From positions 1 through 16,379 of the forward strand of contig WRFW01000213.1 in NCBI GenBank assembly GCA_009787435.1: DNA of 16,379 bases. The letters run 5' to 3'. Source of the DNA: Defluviitaleaceae bacterium. Lineage in GTDB: Bacteria; Bacillota; Clostridia; Lachnospirales; UBA5962. The translations under genes and the position numbers were made by a program. The notes under the pieces were generated by a model. The model did not search any database and was not told the origin of the DNA. It saw only the letters and a program-made list of their open reading frames with translations. Positions 1-7,921 of this stretch are shown here, piece after piece (positions within the stretch are counted from its first letter, which is position 1; the number at the start of each line of letters is the position of its first letter).

Positions 1-1
1 A

Positions 2-301
2 TGGAGCCCGCTTGGAGGAAACCCAGGGGCAGATGGAAATAAAAAATCAAACGTATTAGAAGATAGCACTATAAATGAACTAGCGAAAAAATACGGAAAA
101 AGCCCAGCTCAAATAATAATAAGATGGAACATAGAAAATAAAGTTATAGTGCTTCCTAAATCGGCAACGCCTGCAAGAATTAAAGAAAATTTCAACGTGT
201 TTGATTTTAGCTTAACAAAAGATGAAATAGCAAAGATTGATGGACTAACTACAAATAAAAGACCAAGCACTAATCCAGATGAATTCCATTTAAACTTTTA
301 G
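2..301 (+). CDS. aldo/keto reductase, C-terminal part (5' end outside window)
   Basis: The frame that starts at base 2 is open from the window edge to a TAG at 299-301 and gives 99 residues. It contains WSPLGG near the start, KYGKSPAQIIIRW at about residues 35-47, VLPKSATPARIKENFNVFDF and a final segment beginning LTKDEIAKIDGL. These are the usual C-terminal half-barrel features of NAD(P)H-dependent aldo/keto reductases: the KS-x-R cofactor phosphate-binding loop (here PKSATPARI) and the final helix pattern of L-x-x-x-E-x-x-x-I. The family reduces aldehydes or ketones in the cytoplasm; the substrate cannot be told from this fragment. The catalytic Asp, Tyr, Lys and His lie upstream of the window. 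A strong hairpin terminator follows 56 bases later, so this is the end of its transcription unit. The ATG at base 1 is out of frame and unrelated. Confidence 0.9.
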   Translation, partial: WSPLGGNPGADGNKKSNVLEDSTINELAKKYGKSPAQIIIRWNIENKVIVLPKSATPARIKENFNVFDFSLTKDEIAKIDGLTTNKRPSTNPDEFHLNF

Positions 302-357
302 ATATTGCGAAATTACAATTCTTGTAAACATTAAGAACACCCAATTCTTAGTTTATA

Positions 358-410
358 AAAGAGCAATTAAAAAATACACCCTCTGGGGGTGTATTTTTTA
401 ATTGCTCTTT
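358..410. terminator. very strong hairpin terminator, probably bidirectional
   Basis: A perfect 24-bp inverted repeat (358-381 against 387-410) with a 5-base loop, TCTGG. The stem has a short GC-rich part next to the loop (ACACCC/GGGTGT), then an A-run on one arm and a T-run on the other, and ends in AAAGAGC/GCTCTTT. It separates the aldo/keto reductase from the regulator operon. The T-rich tract lies inside the stem on either strand, so it could stop transcription in both directions. Confidence 0.88.
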
Positions 411-427
411 ATGAATAAATTTTCCAC

Positions 428-456
428 TTGACAACCAAAGTATTATGATATATAAT
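428..456 (+). promoter_or_regulatory. consensus sigma-A promoter of the GntR-ABC operon
   Basis: TTGACA at 428-433 and TATAAT at 451-456, separated by exactly 17 bases. Both hexamers match consensus fully. The start of transcription is expected near 463, giving a leader of about 85 bases before the ATG at 547. A promoter this strong normally needs a repressor, which fits the operator candidate just downstream. Confidence 0.9.
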
Positions 457-472
457 ACACTCTATACAGTGT
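457..472. promoter_or_regulatory. palindromic operator candidate for the GntR regulator
   Basis: ACACTCTATACAGTGT is an interrupted palindrome: ACACT and AGTGT arms around a TATA centre, with only one symmetric pair mismatched. It begins one base after the -10 box and covers the expected transcription start, the position where a repressor would block RNA polymerase. YtrA-type GntR regulators usually repress their own operon from such a site. Assignment to this regulator is inferred from position. Confidence 0.6.
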
Positions 473-546
473 TTTGAAAATCATTATACTACCAGACTTA
501 TATAAATTTGGTAGTAAGTAATAAAATAATCTTTATAGGAGGTAAA

Positions 547-933
547 ATGTTTCAAATAGATTTAAAAAGCCGAACGCCTATTTATAGCCAAGTTATAGAC
601 GGATTTAAAAGGCTTATAATTCAAGGCGATTTAAAAGAAGATGAGAAAATACCAAGTGTTCGTGAAATGGCAAAGACACTTGCCATTAACCCAAACACAG
701 TTCAAAAAGCTTATAAAGAACTAGAAACTGGCGGCTATTTTTATACAGTTTTAGGGCAAGGCAGTTTCATAAAAAAACTAGAAAGAAGAGACAGCCACAA
801 AATAGAAGAGCTTTACAATAAGTTGAAAGAAATTTTAGAAGAAATGTCTTTCCTTGGCGAGAAAAAGGAGGATATTTACAATAAGTTGAAAGAAATTTTA
901 GAAGAAATGTCTTTCCTTGGCGAGAAAGCTTAA
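547..933 (+). CDS. GntR-family (YtrA subfamily) transcriptional repressor with duplicated C-terminal helix
   Basis: A 128-residue winged-helix DNA-binding protein that probably represses its own operon and releases it on a cell-envelope or drug signal. The N-terminal part reads FQIDLKSRTPIYSQVIDGF, followed by KIPSVREMAKTLAINPNTVQ (about residues 36-55), which is the GntR recognition helix-turn-helix. Only a short helical tail follows, as in the YtrA subfamily, which lacks a large effector domain. ATG 547 is chosen because AGGAGG lies at 537-542; an upstream in-frame start at 508 would add 13 residues with no ribosome binding site. The tail holds two copies of YNKLKEILEEMSFLGEK, encoded by an exact 53-base DNA repeat. 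The ABC ATPase gene begins 41 bases downstream. The effector is unknown. Confidence 0.88.
   Translation: MFQIDLKSRTPIYSQVIDGFKRLIIQGDLKEDEKIPSVREMAKTLAINPNTVQKAYKELETGGYFYTVLGQGSFIKKLERRDSHKIEELYNKLKEILEEMSFLGEKKEDIYNKLKEILEEMSFLGEKA
812..927 (+). repeat. exact 53-bp direct duplication inside the GntR gene
   Basis: Bases 812-864 and 875-927 are identical and lie 63 bases apart, so the reading frame is kept (21 codons). The 10 bases between them encode the KED residues after GEK, and neither the 10 bases before copy 1 nor those after copy 2 match that spacer. Perfect identity including silent positions points to a recent event. Confidence 0.95.
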
Positions 934-974
934 TGGCAAAATAATAAAAAAACAAAGGGTGGGGAAAATTTATA

Positions 975-1724
975 ATGATACAAATTAAAAATTTAACGAA
1001 AACTTTTGATGGGCAAAAAGCCTTAGATGGGTTAAATTTAAATGTAAAAAAAGGCTCTATATACGGATTAGTCGGTATAAATGGCTCTGGAAAGACTACT
1101 GCCCTAAACCATATAACAGGGCTTTATAAGCAAGATTTTGGCGAGTGCCAAGTAAATGGTGAAAATTCATATGATAATAAAAAAATGAAAGAAACACTAG
1201 GCTATATCCCAGATGAGCTCTTCTTTTTCACAAATTATAATTTGAAAAACACAAAAGCATTTTACAAAAATATGTATAAAAATTGGAACGAAGACCGATA
1301 CAAAGATTTAATTGAAAGATTACAGCTAAATGAAAAGAAGCGGCTGAAAGGATTTTCAAAAGGTATGCAAAAACAAGCAGCTTTTGCCTTAATAATGAGC
1401 ACAATGCCAGAAGTTTTAATTTTAGATGAGCCTATAGACGGGTTAGACCCTATAGTTAAAAAAGTGATAATGGAATATATCATTGAAGATGTAGCCGATA
1501 GAGGGCTCACAACTGTTATATCTTCGCATAACTTAAAAGAAATGGACGGCATCTGTGATACAGTAGGTATAATGAAAAAAGGAAAAACATTAATTGAGGG
1601 CGAATTAGACGAGATAAGACAAAAAATAAGCGGGGAAAGCGAACCCCTTTCATTAGACGAGATTTTTGTAAAAGTTTATGAAAATGATTATAAAAATAGA
1701 GGGGTAGAAAAAAATGATAAATAA
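975..1724 (+). CDS. ABC transporter ATP-binding protein (YtrB/BcrA-like)
   Basis: A 249-residue nucleotide-binding subunit that would power the membrane protein encoded just downstream. Walker A is GINGSGKT at residues 34-41, the ABC signature is the variant FSKGMQKQ at 127-134, Walker B with the catalytic Glu is VLILDEP at 147-153, the D-loop is GLD at about 156-158, and the switch His is H185 in SSHNL. At the usual Q-loop position the sequence is GYIPDE, with Asp instead of Gln, a variant I associate with this exporter-type subgroup. ATG 975 follows a G-rich stretch (GGTGGGG, 958-964) with rather long spacing, so the ribosome binding site is modest. The 3' end overlaps the next gene by 11 bases, which suggests coupled translation. 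The setting (GntR regulator, ATPase, ABC-2-like permease) matches ytr-type envelope or antibiotic stress operons; the substrate is unknown. Confidence 0.93.
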   Translation: MIQIKNLTKTFDGQKALDGLNLNVKKGSIYGLVGINGSGKTTALNHITGLYKQDFGECQVNGENSYDNKKMKETLGYIPDELFFFTNYNLKNTKAFYKNMYKNWNEDRYKDLIERLQLNEKKRLKGFSKGMQKQAAFALIMSTMPEVLILDEPIDGLDPIVKKVIMEYIIEDVADRGLTTVISSHNLKEMDGICDTVGIMKKGKTLIEGELDEIRQKISGESEPLSLDEIFVKVYENDYKNRGVEKNDK

Positions 1725-3501
1725 AGCGATATTAATAGAAAATATAAAACGCCTCTTAGCGATACCTATCTACTTTTTAATAATGATTATAGCTTTTGCA
1801 ATATTACCGCTTCATACAACGAGAGACTATTATTCAACTGCATGGCAAGTATACCATATAATTCATCACCAAAATATATTTATAGTATCTTCAATGGTAA
1901 CAATGCCGCTTATACTTGCAATTTTTTTACACCCTTTTCATTTTGATAAAAAAGTTGCTATTAATTTTTATAGTTTACCGATTAAAAAAGCCGAGCTTTT
2001 TTTAACTAACTTAGCAACTGGGTTAATTTTTATAACAGCTCTCGTTTTAATAGTAAGCGTTGCCCTACTAATACCTTTTAATTATAGCATTGAAGTTCAC
2101 CTTTCTTGGGAATCTGCAATTCAAGATTTTACGCACGATTTTAGTGGCACATTTTTATTTTTCCTTAGAACTTTGCTAGGCTTTATATTTTATTATGCAA
2201 TGTTTACTTTAGCGATGAGCCTTTCAGCTAACAGATTAGTTGGCATATTATTTTCAATAGCACTTATGGGGTTTACTTTTGCGGCTACTTCTTTCATATA
2301 TATAATAAGCTATTTATATATATTTGGGCACCCAGGCTTTGATGATAACCAATTTATATCCGCTGTATTCTCTAACCCTGCACTCTTATGGACAATAATA
2401 AGAGGAGATTTAGCAATATCGCCTTTCATAATAGCTTATATAATTTTAACTTTTATTTTCATAATCTTAGGCTACTTAGCGACGCAAAAAAGAAGATTAG
2501 AGCAAGTTGGAACAGGAATGACTTTTAAGTGGATAGAAAATATTTGTACTTTTCTATTTAGCTTTTTCGGTGCTGTAATATCGGCTGCATTTTTAACAGC
2601 TTTGCTTGAAAGCATAATAGGAATTTATATTGGACTTATCTTAGGATTTTTAATATTTTTCATAATAGGGCAAATGATATTAGAAAAAAGCTTACAAATT
2701 AAACATCGTCTAAAGCTTTTAATACCAAATGCTATTATAATAGTTGTGCTTTATGGTGTATTTAATTTTTTACACATCTTTATGGCTGGGTATATAAATA
2801 GAATACCAGATATTAATGAAGTGTATGCAATAGAGGTTGATAGGAATTGGTTTTGGGATGAAGAGATTAGAACTTTAAGAAAAATAAGAGATGAAGATGC
2901 AATTAGATTAGCAGCTATTCTTCATGAAAGTATATTAGAAAGCAGAAGCGAATATGGAGCTATTCCGCTTCAAAGAATGGTTGGAATAAATAGGGGCATA
3001 CGCTTTGAATTAATTTATCACTTGCATAACGGTGAAGTTGTTCATAGAGCTTACTATGTGCCTTTTGATATTACACATACTGAACCGTTTATAAATTTAT
3101 TTAGCAATGATACTGTTATTTTAAGAAATTTTCTAACTTTAACAGGGGTGTTTGACTTAAGCTTAGTAACAGTTCAATTAGAAAGGCTAACTGAAAATGA
3201 ATTTGGATGGTGGAACACAGAAATAAAAGAGACACAAAATATAACAATGAATGATACTAGACTAGAGCCTTTAATAGAAGCTGCAAGAGAGGGTTTATTA
3301 AAGCAAACGAGGCAAGAAGTAGTAACCGCTGAAGACGGTAGAAATGTATTGCCGCTTCCAAGATATCAAATAACTTTATCTATTCAAACTATTGAAAATA
3401 ATATACGTTTTTTTAGCGGCGATTGGGTAAATATAAGAATTGAATATGCAGACCAAATTTTAGAGTTACTAGAAATTGAACTTCCTAACGAAGCCAACTA
3501 A
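1714..3501 (+). CDS. ABC transporter membrane subunit with C-terminal soluble domain
   Basis: A 595-residue protein whose first 360 residues are strongly hydrophobic. I count about nine probable membrane segments, near residues 14-33, 54-72, 97-121, 147-170, 175-203, 235-255, 278-298, 301-322 and 338-358. The remaining 235 residues, from about INRIPDINEVYAIEV, are polar and rich in Glu, Arg and Asn, with no further membrane segment. It is therefore an ABC-2-type permease with a fused soluble domain. I suspect the domain catalogued as DUF6449 in related clostridial and bacilli permeases, but this is from memory. If the segment count is odd, the domain lies outside the cell. The gene overlaps the ATPase gene by 11 bases and would form a complex with it. 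Export of, or sensing of, an envelope-active compound is the likely role, by analogy only. Confidence 0.82.
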   Translation: MINKAILIENIKRLLAIPIYFLIMIIAFAILPLHTTRDYYSTAWQVYHIIHHQNIFIVSSMVTMPLILAIFLHPFHFDKKVAINFYSLPIKKAELFLTNLATGLIFITALVLIVSVALLIPFNYSIEVHLSWESAIQDFTHDFSGTFLFFLRTLLGFIFYYAMFTLAMSLSANRLVGILFSIALMGFTFAATSFIYIISYLYIFGHPGFDDNQFISAVFSNPALLWTIIRGDLAISPFIIAYIILTFIFIILGYLATQKRRLEQVGTGMTFKWIENICTFLFSFFGAVISAAFLTALLESIIGIYIGLILGFLIFFIIGQMILEKSLQIKHRLKLLIPNAIIIVVLYGVFNFLHIFMAGYINRIPDINEVYAIEVDRNWFWDEEIRTLRKIRDEDAIRLAAILHESILESRSEYGAIPLQRMVGINRGIRFELIYHLHNGEVVHRAYYVPFDITHTEPFINLFSNDTVILRNFLTLTGVFDLSLVTVQLERLTENEFGWWNTEIKETQNITMNDTRLEPLIEAAREGLLKQTRQEVVTAEDGRNVLPLPRYQITLSIQTIENNIRFFSGDWVNIRIEYADQILELLEIELPNEAN

Positions 3502-3560
3502 AATGGGTAGTACTAAGGCTTTAAACTAAGACTATCATTAGCCTTAAAGTTATTAAAAGT

Positions 3561-3608
3561 TAAAAAAGTTAAAAATACAGCGAAGCTGCTTATATCACCC
3601 GCTAAGGG
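3561..3608 (+). repeat. paired mini-hairpin element, copy upstream of deoC
   Basis: This stretch aligns with the minus strand of 7942-7989: an A-rich lead, a small hairpin (here CAGC-GAA-GCTG at 3578-3588), the shared GCTTAT, and a second hairpin (CCC-GCTAA-GGG at 3598-3608). The first hairpin differs in sequence from the other copy but both copies pair, which suggests that the fold matters. It sits directly before the deoC ribosome binding site (AAGGAG at 3611-3616), in the same orientation as the gene. Function unknown. Confidence 0.6.
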
Positions 3609-3624
3609 AAAAGGAGTTATAAAA

Positions 3625-4287
3625 ATGACAAACGAACAAATTTTTAAACGTATAGACCATACGATATTATCACCAGTAACGACTGCCGAGCAAGTGAAGA
3701 AAGTGTGTGAAGAAGCTATTAAATACAATATGGCTTCGGCTTGCATACCGCCAAACTATGTTTCTGCAATGAAGCAAGCTTTCCCTAGCTTAAGCATTTG
3801 TACGGTAATAGGCTTCCCTTTAGGGTATAGCAAATCAAAAGCTAATGAAACCGAACTAGCTATAGCAGACGGAGCAGATGAGGTGGATATCGTAATAAAC
3901 CTTGCCGATGTTAAAAATAAGCAATATGAACATATAGAAACAGAGTTAAAACACATTAGAAAAATTTCTGAAGGCAAAATTTTAAAAGTAATAATTGAAA
4001 CTTGCTATTTAACAGAAGAAGAAAAAATTATGCTATGCAAAATTGTAACAGAATGCAAAGCGGATTATATTAAAACGTCAACAGGGTTTGGAACGAGCGG
4101 AGCAAATATAGAAGATATTCATCTTTTTAAAGAGCAAATAGGAGAAAATGTGAAAATTAAAGCTTCTGGGGGCATACGCACAAAAGAGCAGTTTGAAGCT
4201 TTTATAAACCTAGGATGCGATAGGCTAGGAGCAAGCTCTGCTATACAAGCTTTATTAGGTGAAAATACTGAAAAAAATTTATATTAA
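3625..4287 (+). CDS. deoC: deoxyribose-phosphate aldolase
   Basis: DeoC cleaves 2-deoxyribose 5-phosphate to acetaldehyde and glyceraldehyde 3-phosphate in deoxynucleoside salvage, in the cytoplasm. The 220-residue length is normal. The class I aldolase residues are visible: Asp88 in DEVDIVIN, the Schiff-base Lys150 in YIKTSTGF, and the second active-site Lys179 in KIKASGGIRT. The N-terminal RIDHTILSP is also typical. ATG 3625 has AAGGAG at 3611-3616. The gene stands alone between the ABC operon and a terminator; I found no convincing promoter in the 123 bases before it, so it may be read from the ABC operon or from a promoter I do not recognise. A paired-hairpin element lies in that gap. Confidence 0.96.
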   Translation: MTNEQIFKRIDHTILSPVTTAEQVKKVCEEAIKYNMASACIPPNYVSAMKQAFPSLSICTVIGFPLGYSKSKANETELAIADGADEVDIVINLADVKNKQYEHIETELKHIRKISEGKILKVIIETCYLTEEEKIMLCKIVTECKADYIKTSTGFGTSGANIEDIHLFKEQIGENVKIKASGGIRTKEQFEAFINLGCDRLGASSAIQALLGENTEKNLY

Positions 4288-4312
4288 AAAAGAGGCTTTT
4301 AGCCTCTTTTTT
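4286..4312. terminator. bidirectional terminator shared by deoC and buk
   Basis: A perfect 12-bp stem, AAAAAAGAGGCT (4286-4297) and AGCCTCTTTTTT (4301-4312), with a TTT loop. It has a T-run in both directions. The stop codons of both convergent genes (deoC TAA 4285-4287, buk TAA 4311-4313) are part of the stem ends, so the two genes are packed together with no spare bases. Confidence 0.93.
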
Positions 4313-5378
4313 AACGCCACTCGTCAAACTCTTCTTCGCCTATAAGAATTCTATAACAGCCACGGGCTAAGGCTTCTAACTCATATTCACCAGGCATTAT
4401 TTCCACAGGTGCTATAAATTTAACTTGCTCGCTAATTTTGCTAGTAATATTTTCAGAATTAGCTATGCCGCCAGTTAATATTATAACATCTACTTCCCCT
4501 TTAGTTACTACAGAAAGAGAGCCAATAGATTTGGCAACATTATAACACATTGCATCTATAAGAAGCTGAGCTTTTTCATTTCCACATTTAGCTTTTTCTT
4601 CTACTTCGCTAGAATTATTTGTGCCTAAGTGGCTAACGAAACCGCCGCCCCCTCTTATTTTCTTTTTAATATCATCTTTTGAAATTTTACTGCCATAAAA
4701 TTTATCTACGAAAGCCATTATAGGAATTGCCCCTGCCCGCTCTGGCGAAAAAGGGCCTATATCATCACCTAGGCTATCTTTCAAGGTTCCTTTTTCATAA
4801 ATAGAAAGAGATATTCCACCGCCTAAATGAGCAATTATTACATTTAAATCTGAAAAGTTTTTTCCTATTTTCTCTGCATATTCAATAGATTGGGCTCTTG
4901 AGTTTAAAACGTGTGAAAGGCTTTTTCGCTTTATTTCTTTCATACCAGTAATACTTGCAACTTCTGGCAAATAACCTGCTGAAACTGCATCATATATATA
5001 TGCATCACAGCCAGCTTCTTCTGAAAGCTCATCTGCAAGTATTAAGCCTAAATTTGAAGCGTGCGAGCCGCCCTTTTCATCCATTACCCATCGTTTCAAA
5101 TTTTCAGTAATTAAATAACCACCTGTGTCTATAGTAGGAAGAAGCCCACCTATGCCAACTATACCGTCTAAAGTTTCTGGGTCTATATTTGCTTCTTTTA
5201 AAGCTTGTAAAATAAATTTCATACGAAAATTTTTTTGGCTAGGTATTGTAGGGTAGTTTTTCAGCTCTTCTATATCGTGCCTTATAGTTTTCGTTAAAAT
5301 TGGTGTTGTGTTTTGAAAGAGACCAATTTTAGTTGAAGTTGAACCCGGGTTAATAGCTAAAATTAATAGTTTTTCCAT
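4311..5378 (-). CDS. buk: butyrate kinase
   Basis: The enzyme transfers phosphate from an acyl-phosphate (butyryl-, isobutyryl-, isovaleryl- or similar) to ADP, giving ATP and the free acid. The 355-residue length is normal for butyrate kinases. The sugar-kinase/actin-like fold shows in LLILAINPGSTSTKIGLF at residues 4-21 (phosphate-1 loop), IIAHLGGGIS at 181-190, and ILTGGIANS near residue 300. Acetate kinases are longer and differ in the N-terminal motif, so Buk is preferred. Its ATG overlaps the TAA of iorB by one base (TAATG), implying coupled translation. It is the last gene of the operon and makes the ATP-yielding step after Ptb. In this context a branched or aryl acyl-phosphate is as likely a substrate as butyryl-phosphate. 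Confidence 0.93.
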   Translation of the reverse strand: MEKLLILAINPGSTSTKIGLFQNTTPILTKTIRHDIEELKNYPTIPSQKNFRMKFILQALKEANIDPETLDGIVGIGGLLPTIDTGGYLITENLKRWVMDEKGGSHASNLGLILADELSEEAGCDAYIYDAVSAGYLPEVASITGMKEIKRKSLSHVLNSRAQSIEYAEKIGKNFSDLNVIIAHLGGGISLSIYEKGTLKDSLGDDIGPFSPERAGAIPIMAFVDKFYGSKISKDDIKKKIRGGGGFVSHLGTNNSSEVEEKAKCGNEKAQLLIDAMCYNVAKSIGSLSVVTKGEVDVIILTGGIANSENITSKISEQVKFIAPVEIMPGEYELEALARGCYRILIGEEEFDEWR

Positions 5379-5953
5379 TATACTAAGCTTAGCCCCCTTT
5401 CAAAAGTTTTCATATTAGGCTCTACAAACTGTGGTTTTACATTTGCAGCAATTGCTTTTTTCCAATCAATATTAAGTAAATTAAGAAGTTTCACAGCAGC
5501 ACCGACTAAAACCATATTTGTGCCCCTTGGATTGCCTAAATCTTCTGCTTCTTTTCTAGCGTCTAAAACTTTTGTATTTATTTTTTTGCTTAATTCGCCT
5601 ATTATATCTTCATGATAATTTGCCTTTCCAGAAAGCACAGCCACAGGGTGTATAGCTTGGTTGTTTACTATAACTGTTCCATCTTCACGCATAAAAGGCA
5701 CCCAACGATAAGCTTCCATTTGCTCAAAAGATATTAAAAGGTCTCCAGAGCCTTTTTCAATTACAGAGGAATGAACTTTTTTCCCATAGCGAATATGTGC
5801 TGAAACATCGCCTCCTCTTTGGCTCATTCCGTGTATTTCGCTCATTTTAACATCATACCCGGCTTGCATTAGCCCATAAGTTAAAAGCTTGCTTGCAAGC
5901 AATGTGCCTTGCCCGCCAACGCCTACTAGTAATATGTTTTTAGTATCATCCAT
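5378..5953 (-). CDS. iorB: 2-oxoacid (indolepyruvate-type) ferredoxin oxidoreductase, beta subunit
   Basis: The 191-residue gamma-domain subunit of the IorAB complex, which oxidatively decarboxylates aryl or branched 2-oxo acids to acyl-CoA and reduces ferredoxin. NILLVGVGGQGTLLASKLL at residues 6-24 and EIHGMSQRGGDVSAHIRYG at 39-57 are the conserved pyruvate/ketoisovalerate oxidoreductase gamma-domain motifs. The length is usual for IorB. ATG 5953 has GAGGTG just upstream, and that ribosome binding site touches the TGA of iorA (5968-5970), so the two subunits are translated as a pair. The protein carries no iron-sulfur motif; the clusters are in IorA. Confidence 0.94.
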   Translation of the reverse strand: MDDTKNILLVGVGGQGTLLASKLLTYGLMQAGYDVKMSEIHGMSQRGGDVSAHIRYGKKVHSSVIEKGSGDLLISFEQMEAYRWVPFMREDGTVIVNNQAIHPVAVLSGKANYHEDIIGELSKKINTKVLDARKEAEDLGNPRGTNMVLVGAAVKLLNLLNIDWKKAIAANVKPQFVEPNMKTFERGLSLV

Positions 5954-5967
5954 TAATGTTCACCTCA

Positions 5968-7902
5968 TCAATTAAAAAAATCTGGCTTTTTTTGTTTACT
6001 AGCTCCGTCTAAAAGCTTTGAAAGCTCTGCTGAAAACTGTATAGCTTGTGTTGGGCACACTTGGGCACAAATATCACAGCCTACACAAGTTTCATCTATT
6101 GTAGCAACTTGCCCTTTTTTATTAACGAGCTCTTTACCCTCTTTAATCATAGCGATTGCAGGGCAGCCAACTTTAATACAAGCTTCACAGCCAATACATT
6201 TTTCTTCTACTACTGTGTAACGCTTTTTAAATAAATCTTTGCCATATTTTTCATAATCTTTTTCACCCATAGGCTTTAAAGCACAAGGCCAGTCTGTAAT
6301 AATAACATATGGCTCGTTCGTTGCATATGCTTTGTCTAAAGTTTCACGCACTTCTTTAAGGTTGTTAGGATTAATTCTGGCAACATTTTTAGCACCTAGA
6401 GATTTAACTACCGTTTCAATATCTATATCTGGCGTGTCTTGCATTTTTATGTTTCTGCCGCTGCCCGGGTTTTCTTGCTGCCCAGTCATACCTGTTGTGC
6501 GGTTATCTAAGATTACACAAATTACATCGTTTCCGTTATAAAGAACTTCTATAAGGCTATTCATACCTGTATGGAAAAAAGTTGAGTCTCCCATTACGCC
6601 GACTACTTTTGTATTTTCACGCCCAGCGGCTTCAAACGCTTTTTGTGTACCGTGTGCGGCACTAAAAGCGGAGCCCATACATACTACATAGTCCATAGTG
6701 GCATATGGCTCGCCGAAGCCTAGCGTGTAACAACCTATATCCCCAGCGATTACTGTATCATGCTTTCTTGCTTTTTTAGAAAGCTCAAAAAAGAACCCTC
6801 TATGCGGGCAGCCAGAACATAAATTTGGCGGGCGGTGCACTAATATTTCTTCGTTTATTTCTTGCACTGGCAGTTTATCGCCATAAACAGCATGGCGGAT
6901 AACATCTGGTGTCATTTCGCCATATGGTAAGAAAGTTGGTTTTCCTATAACTTCATAGCCTAGACGCTCTATCCAATTTTGCATTATAGGGTCGTTTTCT
7001 TCTATTACGTATACTTTGTCTACTTGTGAATAAAATTCTTTTAATAAGTTTTCTGGAAGTGGGTTTGTATAGCCTAATTTTAAATAAGATGCCGCTTCGC
7101 CAAAGACTTCTTTAGCAAAGTTTATACACATACCACTTGCTATTACACCAACTTTAGTATTTGAAGGCTCTATATAATTAAGGTGTGTTTTTTCTGAATA
7201 TTCAGCAAGCTCTTTAAAACGTTCTTCTATGAGCTTTCTACGCCCTCTTGAAAAAACAGGCACTGGCAAAGTCTTTTGAATATTTTTAACATATTCTTTA
7301 ATTGGCGGCTCTATTCTTTCACCTGTTTGCACTAAGCTTTTTGAATGGCAAACACGAGTAGTAACTCTTATGATTACCGGCGTATCATATTTTTCTGAAT
7401 GGTCAAATGCTTCCTTAACCATATCTAAACATTCTTGGCTATTTGATGGTTCAAAAAGAGGCACTTTTGCAAAATGTGCAAATGTTCTATTATCTTGTTC
7501 GTTTTGGGAAGAATGCATTCCGGGCTCATCACAGCTTATTAAAACCATTCCACCGTTTACGCCTATATATGCAAAAGTCATCAAAGGGTCTGCTGCTAAG
7601 TTTACACCAACGTGTTTCATAGAAGCCATAGCACGCACACCACCAATAGAAGCACCCGCCGCCGCTTCAAATGCTATTTTTTCATTTGGTGCCCATTCTG
7701 CATGAATTTCATCATATTTAGCTAGGCTTTCCATAATCTCTGTGCTAGGTGTGCCTGGGTATGCTGAAGCAAAAAGCACACCTGCTTCATAAGCACCCCT
7801 TGCTAGTGCTTCGTCTCCACTCATTAATATTTTATCTTGCATTATTTCTTTTACTAACTGCTCTGCTTTTTGTTCCAAATTTTTTTCTAAGATTTTTTCC
7901 AT
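5968..7902 (-). CDS. iorA: 2-oxoacid (indolepyruvate-type) ferredoxin oxidoreductase, alpha subunit
   Basis: A 644-residue catalytic subunit. An N-terminal pyrimidine-binding region has AYPGTPSTEIMESL and EWAPNEKIAFEAAAGAS. A thiamine diphosphate site begins at about residue 438 (GDSTFFHTGMNS, then LDNRTTGMTGQQ). The C-terminus carries two [4Fe-4S] motifs: CIGCEACIKVGCP near 569-581, with the extra residue in the last spacing that is usual for IorA, and CVGCDICAQVCP near 606-617. The reaction is 2-oxo acid + CoA + oxidised ferredoxin to acyl-CoA + CO2 + reduced ferredoxin. I chose ATG 7902, which follows GGGGGAG at 7911-7917; an upstream GTG at 7926 would add eight residues but lies inside a hairpin. 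Archaeal IorA prefers aryl pyruvates; the neighbouring Ptb and Buk leave branched-chain substrates equally possible. Confidence 0.95.
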   Translation of the reverse strand: MEKILEKNLEQKAEQLVKEIMQDKILMSGDEALARGAYEAGVLFASAYPGTPSTEIMESLAKYDEIHAEWAPNEKIAFEAAAGASIGGVRAMASMKHVGVNLAADPLMTFAYIGVNGGMVLISCDEPGMHSSQNEQDNRTFAHFAKVPLFEPSNSQECLDMVKEAFDHSEKYDTPVIIRVTTRVCHSKSLVQTGERIEPPIKEYVKNIQKTLPVPVFSRGRRKLIEERFKELAEYSEKTHLNYIEPSNTKVGVIASGMCINFAKEVFGEAASYLKLGYTNPLPENLLKEFYSQVDKVYVIEENDPIMQNWIERLGYEVIGKPTFLPYGEMTPDVIRHAVYGDKLPVQEINEEILVHRPPNLCSGCPHRGFFFELSKKARKHDTVIAGDIGCYTLGFGEPYATMDYVVCMGSAFSAAHGTQKAFEAAGRENTKVVGVMGDSTFFHTGMNSLIEVLYNGNDVICVILDNRTTGMTGQQENPGSGRNIKMQDTPDIDIETVVKSLGAKNVARINPNNLKEVRETLDKAYATNEPYVIITDWPCALKPMGEKDYEKYGKDLFKKRYTVVEEKCIGCEACIKVGCPAIAMIKEGKELVNKKGQVATIDETCVGCDICAQVCPTQAIQFSAELSKLLDGASKQKKPDFFN

Positions 7903-7921
7903 AAATAAAACTCCCCCTCTT

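Noticed and set aside
332..350. Small inverted repeat TAAGAA/TTCTTA after the aldo/keto reductase
   Set aside because: Six A/T-rich pairs without a T-run; expected by chance and redundant next to the 24-bp terminator.
508..546. Longer N-terminus for the GntR regulator
   Set aside because: No ribosome binding site precedes 508, and AGGAGG stands directly before ATG 547, where the family N-terminus begins.
812..927. CRISPR-like or satellite repeat
   Set aside because: Only two copies, inside a coding frame, with a 10-base gap; no array or cas genes.
767..955. Minus-strand frame opposite the GntR gene, with an internal repeat
   Set aside because: Its repeat merely mirrors the 53-bp DNA duplication; no start signals, and the plus-strand frame is clearly coding.
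3514..3546. Inverted repeat TAAGGCT/AGCCTTA downstream of the permease gene
   Set aside because: Seven pairs with a 19-base loop and no T-run; too weak to call a terminator.
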